Shown piece after piece: positions 13,678 to 22,032 of a DNA stretch of 31,853 bases (the first letter of the stretch is position 1; every line of letters begins with the position of its first letter). The stretch is from Christensenella sp. UBA4379 (lineage in GTDB: Bacteria > Bacillota > Clostridia > Christensenellales > Aristaeellaceae), in the NCBI GenBank assembly GCA_002391225.1, contig DGRV01000073.1, positions 464-32,316 of the forward strand. The letters are read 5' to 3'. Below the pieces are notes generated by a model. The model was not told the DNA's origin. It saw only the letters and a list, made by a program, of their open reading frames with translations, and did no database searches. The translations under genes and the position numbers were made by a program.

Positions 13678-13971
13678 TTATTCAGCCGCCTGCTCCACGG
13701 GGTAGACGCACGCCTGCTTGCCGTCGCGGCCCTTGCGCTCGAAGCGCAGGATGCCGTTGGCCTTGGCAAACAGGGTGTCATCCTTGCCGATGCCTACGTT
13801 CAGGCCGGGCTGGATGGCCGTGCCGCGCTGCCGCACGAGGATGTTGCCGGCGAGGACGTACTGACCGTCGCCGCGCTTGGGACCAAGGCGTTTGCTTTCG
13901 CTGTCGCGGCCGTTCTTGGTGGAGCCGCCGCCCTTCTTGTGGGCGAACAATTGCAGATTCATCTGAAGCAT
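13678..13971 (-). CDS. rpmA: Ribosomal protein L27 with cleavable N-terminal extension
   Basis: The product (97 aa) is bL27 of the 50S subunit, whose N-terminus reaches the peptidyl-transferase centre. The core motif AHKKGGGSTKNGRDSESKRLG and the string GNILVRQRGT identify it. It begins MLQMNLQLF before AHKKG, the extension removed by Prp in Firmicutes between F and A. The start is ATG 13971, seven bases after GGAGG on the minus strand; a longer frame to 13989 is unsupported. It is the last gene of the operon, behind prp, and is followed by a terminator; obg is not adjacent, unlike in many bacteria. Confidence 0.97.
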   Translation of the reverse strand: MLQMNLQLFAHKKGGGSTKNGRDSESKRLGPKRGDGQYVLAGNILVRQRGTAIQPGLNVGIGKDDTLFAKANGILRFERKGRDGKQACVYPVEQAAE

Positions 13972-13985
13972 TTGAATTCCTCCGT

Positions 13986-14312
13986 TCAATGGACCGGCCT
14001 GGTATAGAGCCGGACGTGGTGCGGGTACTGCTTTTCTATATCCCGCAGTCCCTGTAGCAACCCGTGTAACAATACCTGCGCGTCGTGGTCCTCGCAGCCC
14101 TTTGGCAGCATCGCCGCCAGAAAGCCGTCGTTTATCCGGACGGCGGGGAGGATGCCGGTAAACGTCTCGATGGCGTTGACGCAGGTCTGCGTCAGCGCGG
14201 AAACCGCGGCGCAGACGATGTCGCTGCCCTCCTGCGCCCAGTCCGCGTGGCCCGCGGACAGGAAGCCCCGGATGTCGTCCTTCCCCCGGACGTACAGGAA
14301 TATCTTGGTCAT
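13986..14312 (-). CDS. prp: Ribosomal-processing cysteine protease Prp
   Basis: The product (108 aa, DUF464/YsxB family) is the protease that trims the N-terminus of L27. The family signature GHADWAQEGSDIVCAAVSAL contains the expected catalytic pair, H22 and C34, at the same residue numbers as the characterised S. aureus enzyme. It lies between rplU and rpmA, 3 bases after the rplU stop and 14 bases before the rpmA start, the standard Firmicute arrangement. The substrate, L27, shows the matching LQLF-A cleavage site. Confidence 0.96.
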   Translation of the reverse strand: MTKIFLYVRGKDDIRGFLSAGHADWAQEGSDIVCAAVSALTQTCVNAIETFTGILPAVRINDGFLAAMLPKGCEDHDAQVLLHGLLQGLRDIEKQYPHHVRLYTRPVH

Positions 14313-14315
14313 CGC

Positions 14316-14621
14316 TTAGCCGTTGATGCCGGTGATCTCCACCTGGGTATAGGGCTGACGGTGACCGGCCTTGCGGCGGTAGTTCTTCTTGCTCTTATAC
14401 TTGAGAATCCGGATCTTTTCGCCCCGAAGCTGACGGACGATCTTGCCGGTCACGGTAGCGCCCGCGATGTAGGGGTTGCCGACCGCGATGGTTTCGCCGG
14501 AAATCATCATCACCGGGAAGGTCACGATGTCGCCCGCTTCGTTGTTGAGCTTCTCCACGTAGATGTTGTCTCCCTCAGAGACACGATACTGTTTGCCGCC
14601 GGTCGCGATAATTGCGTACAC
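14316..14621 (-). CDS. rplU: Ribosomal protein L21
   Basis: The product (101 aa, normal length) is bL21, which binds 23S rRNA. MYAIIATGGKQYRVSEGD is the typical start, and KYKSKKNYRRKAGHRQPYT near the C-terminus is the conserved basic segment. The start is GTG 14621, nine bases after AAGGAGGT on the minus strand. An in-frame ATG at 14681 would add 20 residues not found in L21, so it is rejected. It is the first gene of the rplU-prp-rpmA operon and has a clear promoter and a structured leader upstream. Confidence 0.97.
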   Translation of the reverse strand: MYAIIATGGKQYRVSEGDNIYVEKLNNEAGDIVTFPVMMISGETIAVGNPYIAGATVTGKIVRQLRGEKIRILKYKSKKNYRRKAGHRQPYTQVEITGING

Positions 14622-14639
14622 TTGAGCAGCACCTCCTTG

Positions 14640-14738
14640 TTTTTTTCCCGCCAGGCTTGTCCAGAAGGCGAAGAACGGCATGTTTCAGCCGTGGGGCAGC
14701 GGCAAGGCCGCATTTAAAAAGCCCCTCCTGAGCGGCTA
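14640..14738 (-). promoter_or_regulatory. Structured 5' leader of rplU, candidate L21 leader
   Basis: On the minus strand, between the promoter and the ribosome binding site, lie GCGGC-CTT-GCCGC, ACGGC...GCCGT (complement of 14675-14692) and a downstream GCCTTCT/AAGCCTGGCGGG segment. A structured autoregulatory leader is known before rplU in Bacillota. I see the position and the hairpins but could not check the published consensus. Confidence 0.45.
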
Positions 14739-14745
14739 CCTGAAT

Positions 14746-14774
14746 AAGATAGCACAAAAGGGGCTTTGTGTCAA
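14746..14774 (-). promoter_or_regulatory. Promoter of the rplU operon
   Basis: On the minus strand TTGACA (complement of 14769-14774) is followed after 17 bases by TATCTT (complement of 14746-14751). The leader to the GTG start is about 120 bases. Confidence 0.85.
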
Positions 14775-14904
14775 TCACTTTTTATTGAAAAGTACCGCCG
14801 CAAAAGGACGTTCGGCCCGGCCTTTTGGGCCTTCATTTTTTGTTGCGGCGGGTGGGGAAAAATGCTATAATCGAAAGGCAGGCAACAGAAGCCGGAGACG
14901 GCGG

Positions 14905-15927
14905 TCATTCGCGCCGGAGCGTCGAATAAGAATCGGTGACATAGCCCCGGGTGCCATCTTCCAGTTCGATCAGGTACCAGCCGGTGGAGGCGACGCCATA
15001 GCAGGGATAGCTGGCACCGGCCTGGGCGGAACCGACCTTTTTGGCCTTGGTGCTCCCTTCCTCGCGGACGTTCACGTCCCCGCTTTTGCGGATGGTGACG
15101 GTGCCGATGCGCTGGGGGCCGGGAGCAGCGGTGGGCCGCATGGTCGGGACGCTGCGGGGAGAAAGCGGGTCCAGCTCATACTCCGTCTGAAACAGCGGCA
15201 CGTCGCTGCCGGGAAGATAGCCGGCGACGCGAAAGGAGAGCCTGGGCGACGCGGGGTTTTCCAGGGCGTCCAGCGGGATCCGGACGGGAAGATAGGCCAC
15301 CGTATGGGGGAGGACGTCGGCCGCGGCGGGCTCCTGGCCCCTGGCCAGGGCGGTCAGCACGAAGCGCAGCGGCTCGTCGCCCTTGTTGATCAGATACCAT
15401 TCAAAAGTAAGGCCGGTGCCCTGCACGACGGAGGGGCCGCTCAGACGGGCGAAAAACACTCCGGCGTCAGCGTCGTCATATGCGGCGGTCACGGCTTCGG
15501 AGGATGGAATCATCCGGCGGGAAATTTTCCTTTCGCCCAATGGATAGCAGCTCAGGACCATGTGCTCGGATTCCCTTCCGGGGCGGATGATTTCCGCCCA
15601 GATTTCCACGGCCGTCAGCGAGCCCAGGGCGTCCTTCTGCCAGACGCAGCGGTGGTCCGCCGTCCTGCCGGCGGCGGCTTCCAGTTGGAAGGCGGTGTTC
15701 GTGCATTCCCCGTCCAGGGCGACGTTGTGTACGAGCAGCGTCAGGCTGTCAGTGCCGGTATTCCGGAAGGAAAAGGTCAGCGCCGCCCGCATGCCGCTGC
15801 TGGTCAGCACGGCGGTCAAAGAATAATCCTCCCCGGCGCAGGAAGCGGTGGTCGGTGTGCTTTCCGCGAAGGCGGCGGCCGGCAGCAGCGCCAGGGCCAG
15901 CAGGATGGTCAGACAGGCCTGTTTCAT
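14905..15927 (-). CDS. Secreted protein with C-terminal SH3 domain
   Basis: The product is 340 aa from ATG 15927, nine bases after GGGAGA; an ATG three codons upstream overlaps that site. A signal peptide ends near residue 22 (LLPAAAFA). The middle, about 25-265, has repeated beta-strand-like segments (LTFSFRNTGTDSLTLLVHN; FEWYLINKGDEPLRFVL) reminiscent of immunoglobulin-like or DUF11-type repeats, but no family was recognised. A Pro-rich linker (RPTAAPGP) leads to a bacterial SH3 domain at about 275-337: VNVREEGSTKAKKVG, then GWYLIEL and GYV. Such SH3 domains bind cell-wall material. It is divergent from the P-type ATPase gene, with 62 bases between the starts. Confidence 0.75.
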   Translation of the reverse strand: MKQACLTILLALALLPAAAFAESTPTTASCAGEDYSLTAVLTSSGMRAALTFSFRNTGTDSLTLLVHNVALDGECTNTAFQLEAAAGRTADHRCVWQKDALGSLTAVEIWAEIIRPGRESEHMVLSCYPLGERKISRRMIPSSEAVTAAYDDADAGVFFARLSGPSVVQGTGLTFEWYLINKGDEPLRFVLTALARGQEPAAADVLPHTVAYLPVRIPLDALENPASPRLSFRVAGYLPGSDVPLFQTEYELDPLSPRSVPTMRPTAAPGPQRIGTVTIRKSGDVNVREEGSTKAKKVGSAQAGASYPCYGVASTGWYLIELEDGTRGYVTDSYSTLRRE

Positions 15928-15989
15928 GACAATCATCTCCCTTCAGGTATTTTATCATACGCGGAAGGGCTGTGTAAAGGAGCACGCTT

Positions 15990-18467
15990 ATGTCTCAGCA
16001 GGAGAAAAAGAGCAAAGAATCCCGGGAGGGCGGTCTGTTCAGCCGCCTGACGGGGAAAAAGGAGCAGCGGGCCCAGGAGGCCCACGGGGGCCACCGGGCC
16101 GCGAGCCTGGAGATCCCTTCGGGCATGCCCAAACGCTTTACCCCCACCAGGCCGGAGGGGCTGACGGAGGAAGAGGTGGAAAAGATCCGCCGCGCCGGCG
16201 GGGCCAACGTCGCGAAAAACGACCATCTGAAGAGCCCGGCCCGGATCGTGGCGAGCAACCTGTTCACCCTGTTTAATTTGCTGAACATCGCGCTGGCGGT
16301 GTGCCTGCTGCTGGTCGGCTCCTACCGCAACATGCTCTTCCTGGGCGTGGTGATTTCCAACACCCTGATCGGTACCATTCAGGAGCTCCGCGCCCGGAAG
16401 ACGGTGCAGAAGCTCCAGCTGCTCCATATGCCCCAGACCCGCGTCCTGCGCGGGGGAGCGGAGGAAGCCGTGAAGCCCGACGAGCTGGTGCGGGACGACC
16501 TGATCGTCCTCCACCCCGGCGAGCAGGTGCCGGCGGATGCCCTGGTCCGGGACGGCCGGGGCGCGGCGGACGAATCTCTCCTGACGGGGGAGAGCGACCC
16601 GGTGCAGAAGGGGGAGGGGGATTGGCTCCTGTCCGGCAGCTATGTGACGGAGGGCCGCTTTACCGCCCAGCTCGTCTACGTGGGGGACCAGTCCTACGCC
16701 TCCAGGCTGACGAGCACGGCCCGGAGGATCAAGGCACCCAAATCCGTCCTGATGAACGACCTGAATAAGCTGGTCCGGGCGATCAGCGCCCTGCTGGTGC
16801 CCATCGGCGGCCTGCTGATGATCAAGCAGTATTTTATCCTGAAGCTGCCCCTCCAGGAGGCGGTGCCCCGGGTCGTGGCGGCGATGATCGGCATGATCCC
16901 AGAGGGGCTGATCCTCCTGACCAGCGTCGCCCTGATGGTGGGCGTGATCCGGCTGGGCAAGAAGGAGACTCTGGTGTCCGAGCTCTTTGGCATCGAATCC
17001 CTGGCCCGGGCGGACGTGCTCTGCCTGGACAAAACGGGGACGCTGACCACCGGGCGCATGAAGGTGGAGGAGGCCCTGCCGGTGGACGGGACGGAGGAAG
17101 AGCTGAAAAACGGCCTTTCCCGCTTCCTCTCCGCCTTTGACGACGAAAGCCCCACCTTAAACGCCCTGAGGGCCTGGACGCCCCCGGCGGACCCGGTGGA
17201 CGCGGCGATCCTTCCCTTCTCTTCCCGGAGGAAAAAATCGGCCGCCTCCTTCGCGGACGGGACCACCCTGATCCTGGGGGCCCCGAGCTTCGTGCTGGAC
17301 GACGTCAGTCCCTATCAGGACCGGATCGAGCCAATGACGGAGCAGGGCTACCGGGTGATCGTCCTGTGCGAGGCCAGCGGGCCGATTTCGGCGGAGGAGT
17401 GTCCGCCGATCGAAAAGGTGCTGGGCCTGATCGGCCTGAGCGACGAGCTGCGGCCGAACGTGAACGAAACCCTGAACTATTTTACCGAGCAGGATGTCCG
17501 CCTCTGCGTGATCAGCGGAGACGACGCGGTGACGGTTTCCCGCATCGCAAAGAAGGCCGGCCTGCCGGGGGCGGAACATTACGTGGACGCCTCCACCCTC
17601 TTGGACGACGAGGACATCCGCAAGGCCGTGCGCGAGGCGCGGGTCTTTGGCCGGGTGACGCCGGACCAAAAGAAAAAGTTAGTGTCCGCCCTCCAGGAGG
17701 AGGGCCACACCGTGGCCATGACCGGCGACGGGGTCAACGACATCCCGGCCCTCAAAAAGGCGGACTGCTCCATCGCCATGGGCACGAGCGTCGACGCCGT
17801 TCGCGGCGTGGCGCAGATGACCCTGCTGAGCGGCGATTTCTCCGGCCTGCCCGAGGTGGTCGGAGAGGGCCGGAGGGTGATCGGGAACGTCCGCCGCACC
17901 GCGACGCTCTTCCTGGTCAAGACGATCTTTTCCGCCCTGCTCAGTATCCTGACGCTGATCCTGCCCCTCCAATATCCCTTCCAGCCGATTCAGCTGACCC
18001 TGCTTTCGTCCCTGACCATCGGCATCCCGGCCTTCTTCCTGGCGCTGGAGCCCAATAAGGAGCGGGTCGAGGGCGACTTCCTGAGCACGGTGATCAAGAC
18101 GGCGGCACCGGGCGGCGTGGGCGTGGCGGTCAGCGGCATCCTGGCTTCGGCCCTGACGATCTTCGGGCTGAGCTGGCAGGACTGCTCCACCGTGGCGGTG
18201 CTGGCGGCGGCGGTCATCGGCCTGACGGAGCTGGGCATGGTCTCCTGGCCCCTGACCTGGCTGCGCGCCGTGGTGCTGGCGATGATGACGGCGGCCCTGA
18301 CGCTGGTCTGCCTGCGCTTCCACGACGTATTTTTCCTCTCCGTCTACACCATGCCGGACCAGAGCTGGATCGCCCTGGGCGTCGTGCTGGCGGTGGGCTT
18401 CGCAGCGATGTTCCTGACGCCGAAGCTTTACCCGCTGATCCACAAATGGCGGGAAAAAAAGCTTTAA
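15990..18467 (+). CDS. Cation-translocating P-type ATPase, CtpE/Exp7-like
   Basis: The product (825 aa) has all P-type motifs: LLTGES in the actuator domain (about 197-202), DKTGTLT with phosphorylated D347, and TGDGVND near residue 577 in the hinge. The M4 ion site reads MIPEGLILLTS, the PEGL type seen in CtpE of mycobacteria and Exp7 of streptococci, for which calcium-linked roles are reported; the ion here is inferred. A long charged N-terminus of about 85 residues (with GKKEQRAQEAHGGH) precedes the first membrane helix, and the nucleotide-binding domain is short. About ten hydrophobic helices are seen. AAAGGAG precedes ATG 15990. It is divergent from the SH3-domain protein gene and followed by a strong terminator. 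Confidence 0.88.
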   Translation: MSQQEKKSKESREGGLFSRLTGKKEQRAQEAHGGHRAASLEIPSGMPKRFTPTRPEGLTEEEVEKIRRAGGANVAKNDHLKSPARIVASNLFTLFNLLNIALAVCLLLVGSYRNMLFLGVVISNTLIGTIQELRARKTVQKLQLLHMPQTRVLRGGAEEAVKPDELVRDDLIVLHPGEQVPADALVRDGRGAADESLLTGESDPVQKGEGDWLLSGSYVTEGRFTAQLVYVGDQSYASRLTSTARRIKAPKSVLMNDLNKLVRAISALLVPIGGLLMIKQYFILKLPLQEAVPRVVAAMIGMIPEGLILLTSVALMVGVIRLGKKETLVSELFGIESLARADVLCLDKTGTLTTGRMKVEEALPVDGTEEELKNGLSRFLSAFDDESPTLNALRAWTPPADPVDAAILPFSSRRKKSAASFADGTTLILGAPSFVLDDVSPYQDRIEPMTEQGYRVIVLCEASGPISAEECPPIEKVLGLIGLSDELRPNVNETLNYFTEQDVRLCVISGDDAVTVSRIAKKAGLPGAEHYVDASTLLDDEDIRKAVREARVFGRVTPDQKKKLVSALQEEGHTVAMTGDGVNDIPALKKADCSIAMGTSVDAVRGVAQMTLLSGDFSGLPEVVGEGRRVIGNVRRTATLFLVKTIFSALLSILTLILPLQYPFQPIQLTLLSSLTIGIPAFFLALEPNKERVEGDFLSTVIKTAAPGGVGVAVSGILASALTIFGLSWQDCSTVAVLAAAVIGLTELGMVSWPLTWLRAVVLAMMTAALTLVCLRFHDVFFLSVYTMPDQSWIALGVVLAVGFAAMFLTPKLYPLIHKWREKKL

Positions 18468-18480
18468 AAAAATTACAAGA

Positions 18481-18529
18481 AAACTCCGTGCCACGCAGCT
18501 GGTTTCGCCGCTGGCACGGAGTTTTTTTT
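18481..18529. terminator. Strong bidirectional terminator
   Basis: AAACTCCGTGCCA (18481-18493) pairs with TGGCACGGAGTTT (18512-18524), a perfect 13-bp stem, followed by eight T residues on the plus strand. It ends the ATPase gene on the plus strand; the preceding A-run gives a weaker U-run for the minus-strand genes. Confidence 0.92.
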
Positions 18530-18534
18530 GTTGA

Positions 18535-18717
18535 TCAGCCGGCCGCCTTTTCCTCTTCCTTTCCGGCGCAGCCCGGGCACAGGTGGCAGGCGCACCAGTG
18601 GTTGGGGGCGGTCTGTTTGAGCTCCGGGCGCTCCTGGCTGCAGATGGGCAGGGACCGGGGACAGCGGGTGTGGAAGCAGCAGCCGGAGGGGGGATTGGCC
18701 GGGCTGGGCAGGTCGCC
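18535..18717 (-). pseudogene. C-terminal remnant of an oligopeptide/dipeptide ABC transporter ATPase gene
   Basis: On the minus strand a 60-codon frame ends at TGA (complement of 18535-18537). It begins GDLPSPANPPSGCCFHTRCP and goes on to CSQERPEL and HWCACHL. This is the cysteine-rich C-terminal module (oligo_HPY) of OppD/OppF/DppF ATPases, with the conserved C-x(6)-C, second Cys and H-x-x-ACH positions. None of the ATPase domain precedes it. Upstream the frame runs into unrelated sequence and the end of the M42 peptidase gene. No start codon or ribosome binding site is visible, so it is a gene fragment left by a deletion or rearrangement. Confidence 0.85.
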
Positions 18718-18763
18718 GGTGCTGTTTTCTTTTTGTATTTCTGTATCCTGGTATCCAAAGAAG

Positions 18764-19798
18764 TTATTCGGTGATGTAGGCCAGCGTCAGGTCGTATACG
18801 TTGCGCAGGCCGTCGATGTGGGTGCGCTCGTAGCCGTGGCTGTTCAGGGTGCCCGGGCCGATGCCGGCGTGGCGGATGTCGTAACCGGCGGTGACGGAGG
18901 CGTCCCCGTCGGTGCCGTAGTGTGGGGTAAAGACGTCCATCACATAGTCCGCCCCGCAGCGTTTGGCCGTGGCGCGCAGCTCGTTGGCGAACTCATAATG
19001 ATAGGGGAAGCGGGAGTCCTTGGCGAAGATGGTGACCTTGCGCTCGTCCGAGGTCTGGTCCGGGCCGGTGGGGGCGATGTCGATGGCCAGGATGTCCTTG
19101 ACCCCGGCAGGCAGGTAGGTGGTGCCGTGGCCGATTTCCTCGTACATCGCAAAGTAGGCCAGCACCCGGCGGTTCAGGCGAAGGCCCTGTTCCTTGACCG
19201 TCTTCATGACGGCCAGCAGGACGGCGGCGCAGGCCTTGTCGTCCACGAAGCGGGATTTGATGTAGCCGCCGGACATGGTGAAGCGGGGCTCTAGGGCGAT
19301 CATGTCCCCGGTCTCGATGCCCAGGGCCCGGGTGTCCGCCGCGGTTTTGACCGGCATGTCCAGGACGATGCAGATGTTCTTTCGGTAATCCGGCCCGTCC
19401 ACCCGGAGCTCTTCTTCCGTCACGTGGACGGAGCCCGGGGTGCGGCAGACGGAGCCGGTATAGACCTGGCCGTCCCGGGTGTAGACCCGGACGTTTTCCA
19501 TCAGGCAGTAGAAGGGATAAAGGCCGCCGACCCGGCAGACGTTCAGCGTGCCGTCGGCGTTGATCCTGCGGACCATCAGGCCGATGTCGTCCAGATGGGC
19601 GGTAATCGCCAGGTCGTTGCCCTCGCCGCCCAGGTCCGCGATGACGCCGCCCTTGTGGGTGACCTCCATGGGGAAGCCCAGGCGGGCGATTTCCTCGCAG
19701 ACGTAGTTCTGGATTTCCCGGTACTGGCCGGTGGTGCTGTCAATGGCCAGAAGCTTCTGGAACTGGTCCAGACAGTATTTTTCGTCAAAGCTGCTCAT
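18764..19798 (-). CDS. M42-family metallo-aminopeptidase
   Basis: The product (344 aa) resembles M42 enzymes (glutamyl aminopeptidase / deblocking aminopeptidase, cellulase-M-like), cytoplasmic peptidases with two metal ions and a dodecameric assembly. Metal-site motifs in order are AHLDDIGLMV (H68, D70), SRFVDDKA (bridging Asp), the catalytic YEEIGHGT (EE pair), IDIAPTGP and a C-terminal HGYERTH histidine. The start is ATG 19798, eight bases after AAAGGAG. No signal peptide. The adjacent Opp/Dpp ATPase remnant suggests that a peptide-import operon once lay next to it, a natural partner for a peptidase. Confidence 0.9.
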   Translation of the reverse strand: MSSFDEKYCLDQFQKLLAIDSTTGQYREIQNYVCEEIARLGFPMEVTHKGGVIADLGGEGNDLAITAHLDDIGLMVRRINADGTLNVCRVGGLYPFYCLMENVRVYTRDGQVYTGSVCRTPGSVHVTEEELRVDGPDYRKNICIVLDMPVKTAADTRALGIETGDMIALEPRFTMSGGYIKSRFVDDKACAAVLLAVMKTVKEQGLRLNRRVLAYFAMYEEIGHGTTYLPAGVKDILAIDIAPTGPDQTSDERKVTIFAKDSRFPYHYEFANELRATAKRCGADYVMDVFTPHYGTDGDASVTAGYDIRHAGIGPGTLNSHGYERTHIDGLRNVYDLTLAYITE

Positions 19799-19882
19799 AA
19801 GCGCGCTCCTTTCCTATTTGAGGCGGTCCGCCCTGGAAAATGGCCCGGGGGAATCCGCCGTTTCATCAGTTGGCTTTTGCCT

Positions 19883-21961
19883 TTAGCGGAAGGTCAGGCC
19901 CAGCATGGTGATGTCGTCAAACTGCTCGGCCTTGCCGGCGAAGTTGCGGATGTCCTGGAGCACGTCTTCCAAAGTCCATTTTTCGTCCGCGTTTTTGAGG
20001 CGGTTCAGGCGGCTGACCAGCCGCTCCGTCCCGTAGGCCTCGAACTTTTCGTTGATGGCCTCCGGCACCCCGTCCGTGTAGACGAAGAGGCGGTCGCCTG
20101 GATGAAGCTCCATCTCGTACTCCCGGATGGGGGCTTCCTCCATGGCGGCCAGAGCCAGGCCGTGCTTGTCCTTGATCAGCTCATACTGCCCGCCGGCGCG
20201 CATCAGCACCGGGTACTCGTGCCCGGCGTTGGAGCACTGCATCTTCCCGGTGGTGAGGTCCAGGATCCCCAGCCAGACGGTGACGAACATTTCCGCGTTG
20301 TTGCCGTCGCAGAGGGTCTGGTTGACCTTCTTCAGCATTTCCGTCAGGCTCAGGCCGCTTCTGGCGTAGTTTTTGATGGAGGTTTTCGCCCGCATCATGA
20401 ACATGGCGGCCGGCACGCCCTTGCCGCTGACGTCGGCGATCACCAGGCAGAGCTGGTCCCTGCCCACGTAGAAAAAGTCGTAAAAGTCTCCGCCTACGGT
20501 CTTGGCCGGGGTCATCAGGGCGTAGAGCTCCACGCGGTCGGTGGGGAGCTGGAAGTTTTTAGGAAGCGCGGCGTCCTGAATGTCGGCTGCCAGCTTGAGC
20601 TCGTCCCGCATGTGCTGCTCGGCCGCGTCAATGTATCGGCGCAACGACAGGACGGTGGTGTTGATGTCGTCGCTCAGCTCGGTAAATTCCTGGCTGCTGT
20701 GCACCCAGACCAGCTCGTTTAAGTCCCCGCCGGTGATCTTCCGGAGGGATTCGTTGACCCTATGGAGGTTCCGGACCACCAGGCGGTCCACCAGCATGGC
20801 GACCAGCAGGTACAATACCGTGAACAGCAGGATGTCCGACAGGGTGCTTTCGTAGATCTGGGAGTCCCGGACGGAATAGACCGTGTACATCTCCCGCATC
20901 AGGACCAGCAGCTGGCCGTCGCTGAGCTTGGTGACCTTGGTCAGGAATTCCAGCCCCTCCATGCTCTTGAGCTCGAGGCTGACCGGGTCCTGGTCCTGGA
21001 TGCTCATCAGGACCTCCAGGTCTTCCTTGGGGAAGGAGAACTCCTCCGCCGGAGCGCCGTTAAAATAGAAGACAGCGTCGCCGGAGTCCGGGTCCACGAC
21101 GTAGAACATCGTGGAGGAGTCGGCGGCGGCGAAGAAGGAGGACAGGCGCTCGGAGGAGTAGGCTTCGTCGTAAAAGACCTTTTTTTCAAAGGCGATGGCG
21201 TCGAGCTCCGTCTCCGCGCTTTCGTTGACCAGCCTGGTCTGAAGGTTGTAGCTGACGATAAAGTTAAAGGCAAACAGCACCACCGTGACCAGCAGCAGGG
21301 CCCGCTGGAACAGGACCGTCAGCCGGGTCTTTTCCGGGTCGACCCGGAGCCTTGGGAAGGTCTGGTCTCCGGCCAGCTTCATCACCACCGCGGTGCACAG
21401 GGCCAGGCTCAGGGCCGTAAAGACGATCATCGGGATGGCGGCGGTCTGGACCACCACGTAGGCCAGGTTCAGCGATTCCCGGTTGGTAAAGAGAATCGCG
21501 TACATATGAAAGACTTCTGTGACCGCCCCAAGGAAGAGGGCCTGGGTGATCGGCGGACGGCGGTCCTGATAGATGCGGTGCTTTAAAACGGCGGCCAGGA
21601 TGCCGGCCAGGAAGGTGCTCATGCCGCAGGCGATCTCGGTAAACTTCCCAAAGCCCCAGAGCTCCCCGGCCAATATCCGCTCGGCCCCGCCGATGGTGCC
21701 GGCGATGACGGCGGAAAGGGGGCTGAACAAAAGACCGGCGGCCAGGGGGCCGATGTCCCGGACGTTCAGGATCAGAAAGTCCTCGATGATCACGCCGAAG
21801 TGGTTCGCCGCCACGGAGCACGCCCCGAAGATCAGGCCGATCAGGATCTGCTTCGCTCTGGTCTGTTTTTTATTGGCCCAGACAAAACGCCACAGCAGGC
21901 CTGTGATCAGCGCGTACCCCGCCACGGTCGCGGCCATTTTCAGGATGTTGGAAAATGTCAT
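19883..21961 (-). CDS. Membrane sensor PP2C-type (SpoIIE/RsbU-like) serine phosphatase with 5TMR domain
   Basis: The product is 692 aa. Residues about 5-205 are a 5TMR_LYT-like membrane domain (LNVRDIGPLAAGLLF, AGTIGGAERI). A further helix near 220-240 and another near 385-405 enclose an extracytoplasmic sensor region of about 140 residues. A HAMP-like segment (VNESLRKITGGDLNEL) and a coiled coil lead to the PP2C domain at about 460-690. Its motifs are GGDFYDFF, IADVSGKGVPAAMFM, FVYTDGV and FDDITMLGL, with the metal-binding aspartates in place. Such proteins dephosphorylate anti-sigma-antagonist (STAS) partners in partner-switching pathways. No anti-sigma kinase or STAS gene is nearby. AAGGGAAG precedes ATG 21961, with a promoter at 22004-22032. 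Confidence 0.9.
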   Translation of the reverse strand: MTFSNILKMAATVAGYALITGLLWRFVWANKKQTRAKQILIGLIFGACSVAANHFGVIIEDFLILNVRDIGPLAAGLLFSPLSAVIAGTIGGAERILAGELWGFGKFTEIACGMSTFLAGILAAVLKHRIYQDRRPPITQALFLGAVTEVFHMYAILFTNRESLNLAYVVVQTAAIPMIVFTALSLALCTAVVMKLAGDQTFPRLRVDPEKTRLTVLFQRALLLVTVVLFAFNFIVSYNLQTRLVNESAETELDAIAFEKKVFYDEAYSSERLSSFFAAADSSTMFYVVDPDSGDAVFYFNGAPAEEFSFPKEDLEVLMSIQDQDPVSLELKSMEGLEFLTKVTKLSDGQLLVLMREMYTVYSVRDSQIYESTLSDILLFTVLYLLVAMLVDRLVVRNLHRVNESLRKITGGDLNELVWVHSSQEFTELSDDINTTVLSLRRYIDAAEQHMRDELKLAADIQDAALPKNFQLPTDRVELYALMTPAKTVGGDFYDFFYVGRDQLCLVIADVSGKGVPAAMFMMRAKTSIKNYARSGLSLTEMLKKVNQTLCDGNNAEMFVTVWLGILDLTTGKMQCSNAGHEYPVLMRAGGQYELIKDKHGLALAAMEEAPIREYEMELHPGDRLFVYTDGVPEAINEKFEAYGTERLVSRLNRLKNADEKWTLEDVLQDIRNFAGKAEQFDDITMLGLTFR

Positions 21962-22003
21962 GTGCTTCCCTTTCAGAGAACGGAATCAAAATGAATACGC
22001 TTC

Positions 22004-22032
22004 ATTATAACATTTGCGCCTCCCTTCTTCAA
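22004..22032 (-). promoter_or_regulatory. Promoter of the PP2C phosphatase gene
   Basis: On the minus strand TTGAAG (complement of 22027-22032) and TATAAT (complement of 22004-22009) are 17 bases apart, and the -10 box is 42 bases upstream of the ATG. Confidence 0.75.

Noticed and set aside
14822..14840. Terminator GGCCC...GGGCC with a T-run on the plus strand near 14831
   Set aside because: The stem is only five base pairs and no plus-strand gene ends nearby, so it was not listed.
14680..16050. Plus-strand open frame of 456 codons opposite rplU leader and the SH3-domain gene
   Set aside because: Composition is Gly/Arg/Pro/Ala-rich without domains, and the minus-strand gene has a signal peptide and SH3 motif.
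19424..20722. Plus-strand open frame of 432 codons opposite the M42 peptidase and the phosphatase
   Set aside because: It runs through two genuine minus-strand genes with conserved catalytic motifs, and has no family features of its own.
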